The notes beneath the pieces were generated by a model. That model was not told the DNA's origin. It was given only the letters and a program-made list of their open reading frames with translations, and did no database searches. This document shows positions 25,874 to 35,280 of a stretch of DNA of 64,000 bases, piece after piece (within the stretch, counting starts at the first letter, position 1; the number at the start of each line of letters is the position of its first letter). A program made the position numbers and the translations under genes. Source of the stretch: Litorimonas haliclonae (GTDB taxonomy: Bacteria > Pseudomonadota > Alphaproteobacteria > Caulobacterales > Maricaulaceae); contig NZ_CBCSCO010000001.1 of NCBI RefSeq assembly GCF_965138505.1, positions 620,001 through 684,000 of the forward strand, given 5' to 3'.

Positions 25874-26290
25874 CTATTGCTCGCCCGGACGTGTGACGAT
25901 TTTCGTCTTCACCGGCAATTTGGCAGCTCCGAGACGAAGCGCTTCACGCGCAACGTCATCCGGCACACCATCAATTTCAAACATGATCCGACCTGGGCGG
26001 ACTTTCGCAGCCCAGAATTCAACAGAACCTTTACCTTTACCCATCCGAACTTCGGTTGGCTTTTTAGTGACAGGCACATCTGGGAAGATGCGGATCCAAA
26101 CACGACCAGCCCGCTTCATGTGACGGGTAATCGCCCGGCGTGTCGCCTCGATCTGACGCGCTGTGACGCGCTCAGGTTCCATGGCTTTCAAACCGTAAGA
26201 CCCGAAGTTCAGAGCAGAGCCACCTTTGGCTAGACCCTTGATCCGGCCCTTATGGGCTTTCCGGAATTTTGTACGTTTTGGCTGTAACAT
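25874..26290 (-). CDS. rplP: 50S ribosomal protein L16
   Basis: This 138-residue protein lies near the A-site tRNA elbow. It starts MLQPKRTKFRKAHKGR and has MGKGKGSVEFWAAKVRPGR and the ARG residue region MKRAGRVWIRIFPD. Length matches. In the S10-operon order rpsC-rplP-rpmC. Confidence 0.98.
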   Translation of the reverse strand: MLQPKRTKFRKAHKGRIKGLAKGGSALNFGSYGLKAMEPERVTARQIEATRRAITRHMKRAGRVWIRIFPDVPVTKKPTEVRMGKGKGSVEFWAAKVRPGRIMFEIDGVPDDVAREALRLGAAKLPVKTKIVTRPGEQ

Positions 26291-26307
26291 TGTGTTTCGC
26301 CTCTATC

Positions 26308-27045
26308 TTAATTGGCACGTGCCGGACGACGTCCGCCACGATCACCACGATCATTACCGCCGCGTGAGCGTGTATCGCCCTGCTGCGTCATGCGCTTCTC
26401 ATGTGCATATGGGTCATGCTCCATGATCTCGCCTTTATTGATCCAAACTTTAATACCGATAATGCCCATTGCCGTCATTGCACGTGCGACACCATAGTCG
26501 ATGTCAGCCCGCATAGTATGAAGCGGAACGGAACCTTCCTGATACTGTTCAACACGGGCAATCTCTGCCCCGCCAAGACGCCCACCGACTTTAATCTTAC
26601 AGCCTTCTGCACCCATGCGCATTGCAGACTGCATAGACCGTTTCATGGCGCGGCGGAATGAAACGCGGCGCTCAAGCTGTTGGGCGATCCCGTCCGCTAC
26701 GAGGTTCGCGTCGACTTCCGGCTTGCGGACTTCAACCAAGTTGATGAAGACTTCACCGTCGACCATTGAGGCGACCTTCTTGCGAAGAACTTCGATGTCG
26801 GCGCCTTTTTTACCGATCACTACACCCGGACGCGCCGTGTAGATTGTGATGCGGCATGTTTTGTGTGGACGCTCAATAACAACACGAGAGACAGAAGCGT
26901 TTTTCAGCTCTGAGGCCAAGAAAGCGCGGATAGCGAGATCTTGATGTAAAAGATCGCCATACTCAGATGTGTTTGCATACCAACGTGATGACCAAGTCCG
27001 GTTAATACCGAGGCGCAGGCCAATTGGATTAATCTTCTGACCCAT
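26308..27045 (-). CDS. rpsC: 30S ribosomal protein S3
   Basis: This 245-residue protein helps form the mRNA entry tunnel. It starts MGQKINPIGLRLGINR, has the KH-type RNA-binding domain (VIGKKGADIEVLRKKV) and the C-terminal GVKVWINKGE-like segment. An Arg/Gly-rich tail (RSRGGNDRGDRGGRRPARA) extends the C-terminus. Its ATG shares one base with the rplV stop, so translation is coupled. Confidence 0.98.
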   Translation of the reverse strand: MGQKINPIGLRLGINRTWSSRWYANTSEYGDLLHQDLAIRAFLASELKNASVSRVVIERPHKTCRITIYTARPGVVIGKKGADIEVLRKKVASMVDGEVFINLVEVRKPEVDANLVADGIAQQLERRVSFRRAMKRSMQSAMRMGAEGCKIKVGGRLGGAEIARVEQYQEGSVPLHTMRADIDYGVARAMTAMGIIGIKVWINKGEIMEHDPYAHEKRMTQQGDTRSRGGNDRGDRGGRRPARAN

Positions 27046-27521
27046 TACGCAGCCTTCTCTTTTTTCTTCTCGGCCTTTTTCGGCGCGTCTTTCTTCTCAG
27101 CTTTCTTTTCAGACTTTTTCTCAGTCTTCTCAGGAGCTGGAGCGACGTCTTCGTCCTGCTCACGCACAACGATTGTCAGCTCGGAAAACGGCTTCAAGAT
27201 ACGAGCACCGCGACCGCGAGCCCGGGCACGGAAACGCTTCATGACGAAGTTCTTTCCGACATAGGCTTCGGAAACGATCAGGGAGTCGATATCGAGACCA
27301 TGATTGTTCTCAGCATTAGCGATAGCGCTTTCGAGAACCTTCTTCACTTCACCGGAAATCCGTTTGTGCGAAAATTCAAGATCCGCAAGGGCTGTCTCGA
27401 CCTTTTTACCGCGGATAAGCTGAGCAACCAGATTCAGCTTGATTGGGCTGATCCGGATCATGCGCAGCTTGGCGCGTGCCTCTTTGTCGCCAACGCGACG
27501 TGGATTTTTCTGTTTTGCCAT
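27045..27521 (-). CDS. rplV: 50S ribosomal protein L22 with Lys/Ala-rich C-terminal tail
   Basis: Residues 1-120 are normal L22, which lines the exit tunnel (LIRGKKVETALADLEFSHK, RARARGRGARILKP). The remaining 38 residues are a Lys/Glu/Ala/Pro-rich tail (EKKSEKKAEKKDAPKKAEK), lengthening the protein to 158 residues compared with about 110-127. The tail's composition is like the linker in the L15 fusion and would sit on the outer surface. Overlaps rpsC by one base. Confidence 0.96.
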   Translation of the reverse strand: MAKQKNPRRVGDKEARAKLRMIRISPIKLNLVAQLIRGKKVETALADLEFSHKRISGEVKKVLESAIANAENNHGLDIDSLIVSEAYVGKNFVMKRFRARARGRGARILKPFSELTIVVREQDEDVAPAPEKTEKKSEKKAEKKDAPKKAEKKKEKAA

Positions 27522-27527
27522 GGCTAT

Positions 27528-27806
27528 CTACTTCCGTTTGGCTTTTTTGTCGGCCGCATGACCGTAATAAGTGCGTGTCGGCGCGAATTCGCCGAGCTTG
27601 TGACCCACCATGTCCTCATCAACGAGAACCGGGACAAATTTCTGGCCGTTATGGACCTGAAACGTCAAACCGACAAAGTTCGGCATAATGGTAGACCGGC
27701 GCGACCAAGTTTTGATCGGCTTATGGCGACCCTCAGCGCGAGTGGCTTCGGCTTTTTTGAGCAGATACCCGTCAACAAACGGGCCTTTCCAGACTGAACG
27801 TGGCAT
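27528..27806 (-). CDS. rpsS: 30S ribosomal protein S19
   Basis: This 92-residue head protein contacts S13 and the 50S subunit in bridge B1. It has MPRSVWKGPFVDGYLLKKAE and the signature VGHKLGEFAPTRTYYGHAADKK. Length fits the family. It is 12 bp after rplB. Confidence 0.98.
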   Translation of the reverse strand: MPRSVWKGPFVDGYLLKKAEATRAEGRHKPIKTWSRRSTIMPNFVGLTFQVHNGQKFVPVLVDEDMVGHKLGEFAPTRTYYGHAADKKAKRK

Positions 27807-27818
27807 ACTCCGCGCTCC

Positions 27819-28655
27819 CTAACGTTTTTTCTTCGCGTGGCGCGAACGAATGATGAATTTGTCAGTCGCTTTATTAGAGCGAGTACGCGCGCCTTTAGTC
27901 GGCTTACCCCAAGGTGTCACTGGGTGACGACCCCCGGAGGTCCGGCCTTCACCACCACCGTGCGGGTGATCTACCGGGTTCATGGCGACGCCGCGAACCT
28001 GCGGGCGCTTACCAAGCCAACGTTTACGGCCAGCTTTACCAAGATTGATGTTCATGTGATCCGGGTTAGAAACCGCACCAACAGTCGCCATACAAGACTG
28101 GTGAACCATGCGCATCTCGCCTGATTTGAGGCGTACCTGAGCGTAACCTTCCGAGCGACCTACGAGCTGAGCATAAGCGCCAGCCGAACGGGCCATTTGG
28201 CCGCCCTTGCCAGGCTTCAATTCCACATTGTGGATGATTGTTCCTATAGGCATTGCGCGAAGAGGCATTGCATTGCCGGGCTTTACGTCGCCTTTAGCAG
28301 AGGACAGAACCTTATCGCCTTCTGACAAACGCTGCGGCGCAAGAATATAAGCCTTCTCACCGTCTTTATACTCGATCAAAGCGATAAAAGCCGTCCGGTT
28401 TGGATCGTATTCCATCCGTAGGACAGTTGCTTCCATGTCCATCTTGTTCCGCTTAAAATCGATAACACGATAGAGACGCTTGTGACCGCCGCCTTGACGA
28501 CGTGATGTGATGCGACCGGTATTGTTACGGCCACCTGTTTTCGTCAGACCTTCGGTCAGTGACTTTTCAGGGCGACCTTTATGCAATTCGTCACGATCAA
28601 CCTGAACCAGGTGACGGCGCGAAGGGCTGGTCGGATTAAATGTCTTTAAAGCCAT
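27819..28655 (-). CDS. rplB: 50S ribosomal protein L2
   Basis: This 278-residue protein lies at the peptidyl-transferase region and is needed for subunit association. It has MALKTFNPTSPSRRHLVQVD and the hallmark MNPVDHPHGGGEGRTSGG with the conserved His. Length matches. It follows rplW by 9 bp in the S10 order. Confidence 0.98.
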   Translation of the reverse strand: MALKTFNPTSPSRRHLVQVDRDELHKGRPEKSLTEGLTKTGGRNNTGRITSRRQGGGHKRLYRVIDFKRNKMDMEATVLRMEYDPNRTAFIALIEYKDGEKAYILAPQRLSEGDKVLSSAKGDVKPGNAMPLRAMPIGTIIHNVELKPGKGGQMARSAGAYAQLVGRSEGYAQVRLKSGEMRMVHQSCMATVGAVSNPDHMNINLGKAGRKRWLGKRPQVRGVAMNPVDHPHGGGEGRTSGGRHPVTPWGKPTKGARTRSNKATDKFIIRSRHAKKKR

Positions 28656-28664
28656 TTTCTTTTC

Positions 28665-28961
28665 CTACAGTCCGGTTGCGATGTCGATGCTGTCGCCGTC
28701 TTTCAACGTAACAACAGCTTTCTTGACATCATTGCGTCGACCGGGACGTCCCCGGAAGCGCTTGGTTTTACCTTTGACGCGAAGCGTGTTCACGGCCGTC
28801 ACAGAAACCTTGAACAATTGCTCAATAGCTTCTTTGATTTCCGGCTTAGACGCGCTTAACGGCACTTCAAAAACAACTTGGTTGTTCTCAGAAACGATCG
28901 TCGTCTTTTCCGTGATGATCGGAGAGACCACCGTGTCATAATGGCGGGCAGCTACACTCAT
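28665..28961 (-). CDS. rplW: 50S ribosomal protein L23
   Basis: This 98-residue protein is at the tunnel exit and docks trigger factor and SRP. It shows YDTVVSPIITEKTT and KPEIKEAIEQLFKVSVTAVNT plus the loop KGKTKRFRGRPGRR. The start overlaps rplD's end by 4 bp. Confidence 0.97.
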   Translation of the reverse strand: MSVAARHYDTVVSPIITEKTTIVSENNQVVFEVPLSASKPEIKEAIEQLFKVSVTAVNTLRVKGKTKRFRGRPGRRNDVKKAVVTLKDGDSIDIATGL

Positions 28962-29578
28962 TTTAGACGAGCCTCCAAATCTGCGACAGCCTGTTTCGTC
29001 AAGACAAGTTTGTGACGTTTCAGAATGTCATATACGTTTGCACCCTGGCTTGGCAGAACATCCAAGTTAGGGATGTTTTTTGCCGCCTTGGCAAAATTCT
29101 CTTCAATAGCGTTACCGCTCACGATAAGACCGTTTGTTATACCTAATGCGGCTAACTGCTTCCGGAGCTCAGCTGTTTTAGCTGATTTCAAAACAGCATC
29201 ATCAATGATGATAAGCTCTTTTGCGCCGGCTTTAGCAGACAAAGCATGACGCAAAGCCAAAGCCCGTAGCTTTTTCGGCAAGCCGTGAGCGTGGGAACGA
29301 ACGCGTGGTCCGTGCGCTTTTGCACCGCCGCGGAACTGGGAAACAGATCCGTTACCGTGACGCGCGGTGCCGCCGCCCTTTTGCCTGCCGATACGCTTAT
29401 TTCGCTTAGAAACATCGCCGCGTTCCTGAACTTCGTGAGTTCCAGCCTGACGACGCGCTAATTGATAACGCACCATACGGTGTAGAATGTCTTTTCGGGG
29501 CTCATTGGCAAAAATGGAATCGTCGAGATCGACGGAACCGGAAGCCTTACCCGCAAGTGTTTGGACGTCGAGTTTCAT
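28958..29578 (-). CDS. rplD: 50S ribosomal protein L4
   Basis: This 206-residue protein reaches into the exit tunnel by its extended loop (RNKRIGRQKGGGTARHGN) and in E. coli autoregulates the S10 operon. The C-terminal half is the conserved GLPKKLRALALRHALSAKA and VLPSQGANVYDILKRH. It starts immediately after the rplC stop codon with no spacer and overlaps rplW by 4 bp. Confidence 0.97.
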   Translation of the reverse strand: MKLDVQTLAGKASGSVDLDDSIFANEPRKDILHRMVRYQLARRQAGTHEVQERGDVSKRNKRIGRQKGGGTARHGNGSVSQFRGGAKAHGPRVRSHAHGLPKKLRALALRHALSAKAGAKELIIIDDAVLKSAKTAELRKQLAALGITNGLIVSGNAIEENFAKAAKNIPNLDVLPSQGANVYDILKRHKLVLTKQAVADLEARLK

Positions 29579-30394
29579 TTAGCCTTCTCCGCCATCTTCA
29601 TCTGTTGTGGCTGCCATGGCTGCCGCTTGCTCTTCCGCAACACGCTTGGCTTCGGCTTCTGCTTCGGCGAGCGCCGCTGCTTCAGCTTCATCCGCCGCTT
29701 TCAGAGCTTCCTTACGATCTGTCATTGTCGCTGCCGGGAAGATAAGGCCTTCCGGTTGCGGCTTTTTCACAGCATCGCGAACCTCTAACCAAGTCCCTTT
29801 TGCGCCTGGCGTTGCACCTTTAACAAGGATCAAACCATCTTCAATTTCGATACGCGCGATTTCAAGGTTTTGGTTCGTCCGGCGAACGGCGCCCATATGG
29901 CCTGCCATTTTCTTGCCTTTGAAAACCTTACCCGGATCCTGACACTGACCAGTAGAGCCGTGCGAACGGTGAGAGATAGACACACCATGTGTTGCGCGAA
30001 GACCGCCAAAGTTATGGCGCTTCATCGCACCGGCGAAGCCCTTACCGACTGTAATACCGGAAACGTCAACCAGTTGACCAGGAAGGAAGTGACCTGCGAT
30101 TAACTCTTCGCCAACTGAAACGAGGTTTTCTTCGTCTACACGAAACTCAACCAGCTTTTTCTTCGGCGTAACAGATGCCTTCGCAAAGCGCTCACGCTCA
30201 GCTTTGGAGACGCGCTTAGGCTTGGCTTCACCAGCGCCCAGCTGAACAGCTGAATAGCCGTCACGCTCTAGCGTTTTCTGGGCCACGACCTGACACCCTT
30301 CTAGGGCGAGGACAGTAACAGGTACATGATTTCCCAATTCGTCATAGACGCGGGTCATGCCCAGTTTTTTTGCTAATAGACCTGTACGTAACAT
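29579..30394 (-). CDS. rplC: 50S ribosomal protein L3 with Ala/Glu-rich C-terminal tail
   Basis: This 271-residue protein reaches toward the peptidyl-transferase centre. Core motifs are GLLAKKLGMTRVYDELGN, GITVGKGFAGAMKRHNFGG and THGVSISHRSHGSTGQ with the methylatable Gln region. The C-terminal 45 residues or so are a predicted helical Ala/Glu-rich tail (EAEAAALAEAEAEAKRVAEE) not present in E. coli L3 (209 residues). Tailed L3 is known in other alphaproteobacteria. Confidence 0.96.
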   Translation of the reverse strand: MLRTGLLAKKLGMTRVYDELGNHVPVTVLALEGCQVVAQKTLERDGYSAVQLGAGEAKPKRVSKAERERFAKASVTPKKKLVEFRVDEENLVSVGEELIAGHFLPGQLVDVSGITVGKGFAGAMKRHNFGGLRATHGVSISHRSHGSTGQCQDPGKVFKGKKMAGHMGAVRRTNQNLEIARIEIEDGLILVKGATPGAKGTWLEVRDAVKKPQPEGLIFPAATMTDRKEALKAADEAEAAALAEAEAEAKRVAEEQAAAMAATTDEDGGEG

Positions 30395-30396
30395 GC

Positions 30397-30711
30397 CTAT
30401 GCTCCCAATTTAATTTCGACGTCAACACCGGCGGCGAGGTCGAGCTTCATCAGCGCGTCCACGGTTTGCGGTGTTGGGTCCACGATATCGAGCATACGTT
30501 TATGCGTACGGATCTCGAATTGCTCGCGAGATTTCTTATTAACATGTGGTGAGCGGTTTACAGTAAAACGCTCGATCCGAGTCGGCAGCGGAATGGGCCC
30601 GCGCACGGTTGCACCGGTGCGCTTAGCCGTAGAGACGATCTCCTTGGTAGAAGTATCGAGAATACGGTGGTCGAAGGCTTTCAACCGGATGCGAATATTT
30701 TGACGATCCAT
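30397..30711 (-). CDS. rpsJ: 30S ribosomal protein S10
   Basis: This 104-residue head protein also acts as NusE in antitermination. It has IRIRLKAFDHRILDTSTKEIV and VRGPIPLPTRIERFTVNRSPH, and KSREQFEIRTHKRMLDI. It is the first S10-group gene, 82 bp after tuf, with no distinct promoter found in the spacer. Confidence 0.98.
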   Translation of the reverse strand: MDRQNIRIRLKAFDHRILDTSTKEIVSTAKRTGATVRGPIPLPTRIERFTVNRSPHVNKKSREQFEIRTHKRMLDIVDPTPQTVDALMKLDLAAGVDVEIKLGA

Positions 30712-30792
30712 AACAGGGCCTAATCTTTACGCTTCAAACAACAACCCGACGCCGCCTATGTGGCGCCGGACAAATGAGTTACTTAAACTGAC

Positions 30793-31968
30793 TTAGTCAG
30801 TAATTTTTGACACAACGCCGGCGCCGACTGTGCGTCCACCTTCACGGATAGCGAAGCGAAGCTTCTCTTCCATAGCGACAGGCACGATAAGCTCGACATC
30901 AATGTTCACATTGTCGCCCGGCATAACCATCTCTGTGCCAGACTTCAAAGTTACAACACCGGTGACGTCAGTTGTACGGAAGTAGAACTGCGGGCGGTAA
31001 TTATTAAAGAACGGCGTGTGACGGCCACCCTCTTCTTTCGTCAGGATGTAAGCTTCCGCTTCGAACTTCTGGTGAGGCGTAACAGACCCTGGCTTACAAA
31101 GAACCTGGCCACGCTCAACACCTTCACGGTCAACACCGCGAAGCAAAGCGCCGATGTTGTCGCCGGCCTCTCCTCGGTCGAGGAGCTTACGGAACATTTC
31201 AACACCTGTACATGTCGTCTTCTTCGTATCCTTGATACCAACGATTTCAATTTCGTCGCCGACGTTAACCGCACCGCGTTCAACACGGCCCGTTACAACC
31301 GTACCACGGCCGGAGATGGAGAACACATCTTCGATAGGCATCAAGAAAGGCTGATCAATCGCGCGCTCAGGCTGCGGAATGTAGGAATCAACAGCTTCCA
31401 TCAACTTCTTGATAGACTCTTCACCGATTTCAGGTGTTTCGCCGTTCATTGCAGCCAAAGCAGATCCTGCAATCACAGGAATGTCGTCGCCCGGGAAGTC
31501 ATAAGAGCTCAGAAGTTCACGGATTTCCATTTCGACAAGCTCTAGAAGCTCTTCATCGTCAACCTGGTCAACCTTGTTCATGTAAACAACCAGAGCCGGA
31601 ACGCCGACCTGACGGGCAAGCAAGATGTGCTCACGTGTCTGAGGCATTGGGCCGTCGGCTGCGTTCACAACCAAGATAGCGCCGTCCATTTGAGCCGCGC
31701 CGGTGATCATGTTCTTAACATAGTCAGCATGGCCCGGGCAGTCGACGTGAGCGTAGTGACGGTTTTCCGTCTCATACTCAACGTGAGCTGTAGAAATGGT
31801 GATACCACGCGCTTTTTCTTCCGGCGCGCCGTCAATCTGATCATAAGCGCGGAAGTCACCGAAATACTTCGTGATCGCCGCCGTTAGCGTCGTCTTGCCG
31901 TGGTCAACGTGACCAATCGTGCCGATATTGGCATGCGGCTTATTACGCTCGAATTTCTCTTTTGCCAT
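30793..31968 (-). CDS. tuf: Elongation factor Tu
   Basis: This 391-residue GTPase delivers aminoacyl-tRNA to the ribosome. It has the P-loop GHVDHGKTT, switch II DCPGHADY, NKVD for guanine recognition, domains II and III with RGTVVTGRVERG and the C-terminal GGRTVGAGVVSKI. It is slightly shorter than the 394-396 residues common elsewhere. It lies between fusA and rpsJ; a second tuf copy, common in proteobacteria, is not in this window. Confidence 0.98.
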   Translation of the reverse strand: MAKEKFERNKPHANIGTIGHVDHGKTTLTAAITKYFGDFRAYDQIDGAPEEKARGITISTAHVEYETENRHYAHVDCPGHADYVKNMITGAAQMDGAILVVNAADGPMPQTREHILLARQVGVPALVVYMNKVDQVDDEELLELVEMEIRELLSSYDFPGDDIPVIAGSALAAMNGETPEIGEESIKKLMEAVDSYIPQPERAIDQPFLMPIEDVFSISGRGTVVTGRVERGAVNVGDEIEIVGIKDTKKTTCTGVEMFRKLLDRGEAGDNIGALLRGVDREGVERGQVLCKPGSVTPHQKFEAEAYILTKEEGGRHTPFFNNYRPQFYFRTTDVTGVVTLKSGTEMVMPGDNVNIDVELIVPVAMEEKLRFAIREGGRTVGAGVVSKITD

Positions 31969-32026
31969 TTTTTTCTCCGTTCTCTTCTAGGAGGTCAAAA
32001 CCATTATACTTATTATTAAGACCGAC

Positions 32027-34111
32027 TTAGTTGCCGCCCTGCTTAGAAATCACTTCATCAGCGACAGCCTGCGGCGTCTTAGCGTAGTGATCAAATGTCA
32101 TTGTAAATTGCGCGCGGCCCTGTGTCTTGGAACGCAAATCATTCACGTAACCAAACATGTTCGCCAAAGGCACCATAGAGTTGATGACATTCGCGTTTCC
32201 GCGCATCTCAGTTCCCTCAATCATACCGCGGCGTGAGTTTAAGTCACCAATTACGTCGCCCATATACTCATCAGGCGTCACAACCTCTACCTTCATGACA
32301 GGCTCTAGAAGGTCGATACTGCCTTCGCTCTTGATTTCACGGAAAGCAGCACGAGCTGCGATCTCGAACGCCATAACAGAGGAGTCAACATCATGGTAAG
32401 CCCCATCATAAAGCTCAGCCTTGAAGTCGATGAACGGGAAGCCGGCCAAAAGACCTGTTTCCGCCATGGAGCGAATACCTTTTTCAACACCCGGGATATA
32501 TTCCTTAGGAACATTACCGCCGACAACTGAGTTTTCGAATTCAATACCAGAACCAGGCTCAAGCGGCGTAAAGTTGATCTTTACGCGACCAAACTGACCA
32601 GAACCCCCAGATTGCTTTTTATGCGTGTAATCAATTGTAACAGGCGCGGCGAGTGATTCACGGTAAGCCACCTGAGGCTGACCAATATTCGCCTCAACAC
32701 CGAACTCGCGCTTTAGACGGTCGACAAGAATATCCAAGTGAAGCTCACCCATCCCCGCCATGATTGTCTGGCCGGATTCGATGTCTGTTGTGACGCGGAA
32801 CGAAGGATCTTCTGCAGCCAAACGCTGCAAGCCAACACCGAGCTTTTCTTGGTCAGCCTTGGATTTCGGCTCAACGGCAATTTCAATCACCGGATCCGGG
32901 AATTCCATACGCTCAAGAATAACAGGGTGTTTTGGATCACATAGAGTGTCACCCGTTGTTGTCTGCTTCAAGGACGCAACAGCGATAATGTCGCCAGCAT
33001 ACGCCTCTTTGATGTCTTCACGGTCGTTGGAATGCATCATCATCATGCGACCAACACGCTCTTTATTCTCTTTAACGGAGTTGAGGATGGTCGAACCCGC
33101 CTCAAGAACGCCAGAATACAAGCGGCAGAATGTCAAAGTACCAACGAAAGAGTCGTTCATAATCTTAAAGGCAAGCATTGAAAGAGGCTCATCATCAGAC
33201 GCCGGGCGAGTTGTTTCTTCGCCTGTCTTGACATCGATACCTTTAATAGCCGCGATATCCAGCGGGCTTGGCAAGTAAGCCACAACCGCATCCAGAAGAG
33301 GCTGAACACCCTTATTCTTAAAGGCTGTTCCGCAGAAAACCGGCACAACTTTGTTTGCAATTGTCGCCTTACGAACCAAGTCTTGGATAGTTTCAGTCGA
33401 AGGCATCGTACCCTCAAAGTAAGCTTCCATGACTTCATCGTCCATGTCAGCTACAGCTTCGATCAGTTTTTCACGGTACTCAGCGGCTTTTTCCACCATA
33501 TCAGCCGGAATATCGACGATATCGTATGTGGCGCCCAAATCGGCTTCTTTATCCCAAACGTAAGCAACGTTCTTGACGAGATCGACGACACCTTTGAAGT
33601 TTTCCTCGGAGCCAATAGGAAGCTGCATTTCCAGCGCGTTTCCGCCCAAACGGTCTTTCACAGACTGAACTGACGCGTAGAAGTCGGCGCCAAGCTTATC
33701 CATCTTATTGATGAAGATCATGCGAGGCACTCTGTACTTGTCAGCCTGACGCCAAACAGTTTCAGTTTGAGGCTCAACACCAGCGTTTGCATCCAGAAGC
33801 GCAACCGCGCCATCGAGAACCCGCAAAGACCGCTCAACTTCAATCGTGAAGTCAACGTGACCCGGTGTGTCAATAATATTCAGACGCTTACCAGCCCAGA
33901 AACAAGTTGTCGCAGCGGATGTAATTGTAATTCCGCGCTCTTGCTCTTGAGCCATCCAATCCATTGTGGCCGCACCGTCATGAACTTCAGCAATTTTGTG
34001 ATTCTTACCTGTGTAATACAGAATCCGCTCTGTGCAGGTTGTTTTACCCGCATCGATGTGAGCCATGATGCCGAAGTTACGGTAATCTTTAAGTTCGTAG
34101 TCGCGTGCCAT
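32027..34111 (-). CDS. fusA: Elongation factor G
   Basis: This 694-residue translocase GTPase has the P-loop MAHIDAGKTT, the switch sequence ERGITITSAATT, DTPGHVDF and NKMDKLGAD, followed by domains II-V (HKKQSGGSGQFGRV, SRRGMIEGTEMRGN). Length matches the canonical EF-G1. It is in the str order rpsL-rpsG-fusA-tuf. Confidence 0.98.
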   Translation of the reverse strand: MARDYELKDYRNFGIMAHIDAGKTTCTERILYYTGKNHKIAEVHDGAATMDWMAQEQERGITITSAATTCFWAGKRLNIIDTPGHVDFTIEVERSLRVLDGAVALLDANAGVEPQTETVWRQADKYRVPRMIFINKMDKLGADFYASVQSVKDRLGGNALEMQLPIGSEENFKGVVDLVKNVAYVWDKEADLGATYDIVDIPADMVEKAAEYREKLIEAVADMDDEVMEAYFEGTMPSTETIQDLVRKATIANKVVPVFCGTAFKNKGVQPLLDAVVAYLPSPLDIAAIKGIDVKTGEETTRPASDDEPLSMLAFKIMNDSFVGTLTFCRLYSGVLEAGSTILNSVKENKERVGRMMMMHSNDREDIKEAYAGDIIAVASLKQTTTGDTLCDPKHPVILERMEFPDPVIEIAVEPKSKADQEKLGVGLQRLAAEDPSFRVTTDIESGQTIMAGMGELHLDILVDRLKREFGVEANIGQPQVAYRESLAAPVTIDYTHKKQSGGSGQFGRVKINFTPLEPGSGIEFENSVVGGNVPKEYIPGVEKGIRSMAETGLLAGFPFIDFKAELYDGAYHDVDSSVMAFEIAARAAFREIKSEGSIDLLEPVMKVEVVTPDEYMGDVIGDLNSRRGMIEGTEMRGNANVINSMVPLANMFGYVNDLRSKTQGRAQFTMTFDHYAKTPQAVADEVISKQGGN

Positions 34112-34135
34112 GATTGGTCTCTTAACTCTTTCGGT

Positions 34136-34606
34136 CTACCAGCGGTAATGTGAGAAGGCGCGGTTAGCTTCAGCCATGCGGTGCGTGTCTTCACGCTTCT
34201 TCACGGCAGTGCCACGATTGTTTGATGCATCGAGCAGCTCACCAGCAAGGCGCTCGCGCATAGTATTTTCATTGCGTGAACGCGACGCGTTCACCAACCA
34301 ACGGATAGCCAGAGCCTGGCGGCGTTCAGGGCGCACTTCAACAGGCACCTGATAGGTCGCACCACCAACGCGGCGAGAGCGAACCTCTACGGCTGGCTTA
34401 ATGTTTTCCAGCGCATCATGAAAAACGCGGATTGATTCTGTTTTTGCTTTGTCCTCGACGATATCCATCGCGCCATAGACGATTTTCTCAGCCGTAGACT
34501 TTTTTCCGTCCAACATGATGGCGTTCATGAACTTAGCGAGAACCAAGTCATTAAATTTTGCATCGGGAAGAATAACCCGTTTTTCTGCGCGGTGACGACG
34601 TGACAT
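34136..34606 (-). CDS. rpsG: 30S ribosomal protein S7
   Basis: This 156-residue protein nucleates the 30S head and lies at the E site. It starts MSRRHRAEKRVILPDAKFND and has GGATYQVPVEVRPERRQALAI split around the beta-hairpin. Length fits. It is 11 bp after rpsL and 24 bp before fusA. Confidence 0.98.
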   Translation of the reverse strand: MSRRHRAEKRVILPDAKFNDLVLAKFMNAIMLDGKKSTAEKIVYGAMDIVEDKAKTESIRVFHDALENIKPAVEVRSRRVGGATYQVPVEVRPERRQALAIRWLVNASRSRNENTMRERLAGELLDASNNRGTAVKKREDTHRMAEANRAFSHYRW

Positions 34607-34617
34607 GACTGACTACC

Positions 34618-34989
34618 TTACTTAGGACGCTTCGCGCCGTATTTAGAACGACGTTGCTTACGATCTTTAACGCCCTGAGTATCCAGAACGCCGCGAAGGA
34701 CGTGATAGCGCACACCCGGCAAGTCTTTCACACGACCGCCGCGGATTAGCACAACACTATGCTCTTGCAGGTTATGGCCCTCACCCGGGATATAAGACAA
34801 AACCTCAAAGCCATTCGTTAGGCGCACCTTGGCCACTTTACGAAGCGCTGAGTTAGGCTTCTTTGGAGTGGTTGTGTAAACACGTGTACAAACGCCGCGC
34901 TTCTGAGGACATGCCTCAAGAGCCGGAACCTTATTCCGTTTACGCTTGTCTTTGCGCGGCTTGCGAATGAGCTGCTGAATTGTTGGCAT
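34618..34989 (-). CDS. rpsL: 30S ribosomal protein S12
   Basis: This 123-residue decoding-centre protein is the classic streptomycin-resistance target. The start MPTIQQLIRKPRKDK at 34989 is chosen over a frame extension reaching 35028, because it matches the family start exactly. The signature TTPKKPNSALRKVAKVRLTN and PGVRYHVLRGVLDTQGVKDR are present; Lys residues of the resistance positions (KKPNS) are unaltered. First gene of the str-S10-spc-alpha superoperon. Confidence 0.98.
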   Translation of the reverse strand: MPTIQQLIRKPRKDKRKRNKVPALEACPQKRGVCTRVYTTTPKKPNSALRKVAKVRLTNGFEVLSYIPGEGHNLQEHSVVLIRGGRVKDLPGVRYHVLRGVLDTQGVKDRKQRRSKYGAKRPK

Positions 34990-35280
34990 GGGCCGTATTT
35001 CCTGCACAAAATGCAAACAGCCCCGCATTCAAGCCCCATGCCCGAGTGCCGGATGTCTGCAAAAGACCATCCCTTGCCGCGAAAACTCCGCAACCGAGAT
35101 GACTAAGTTATTCCAATTTTGCCTTAAACAAGGTTTCTAAGGTGACCCTCAGACAGCATGTTCATCAGCGTGGGGCGCCATATACGAGGGCGGATGGGTT
35201 CCGTCAACAGCAGATATGCGGTTTTTTCAGGCGATAACGGGATTCACAGCGAGAGTTGGGTCTGGTCGAAGCCTGTCTCT
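34990..35280. other. Spacer upstream of rpsL, no gene seen
   Basis: The 291-bp region between rpsL and the TerC gene should contain the promoter of the ribosomal superoperon. I found no -35/-10 pair good enough to name and no plausible coding frame or terminator for the TerC gene. Confidence 0.5.
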
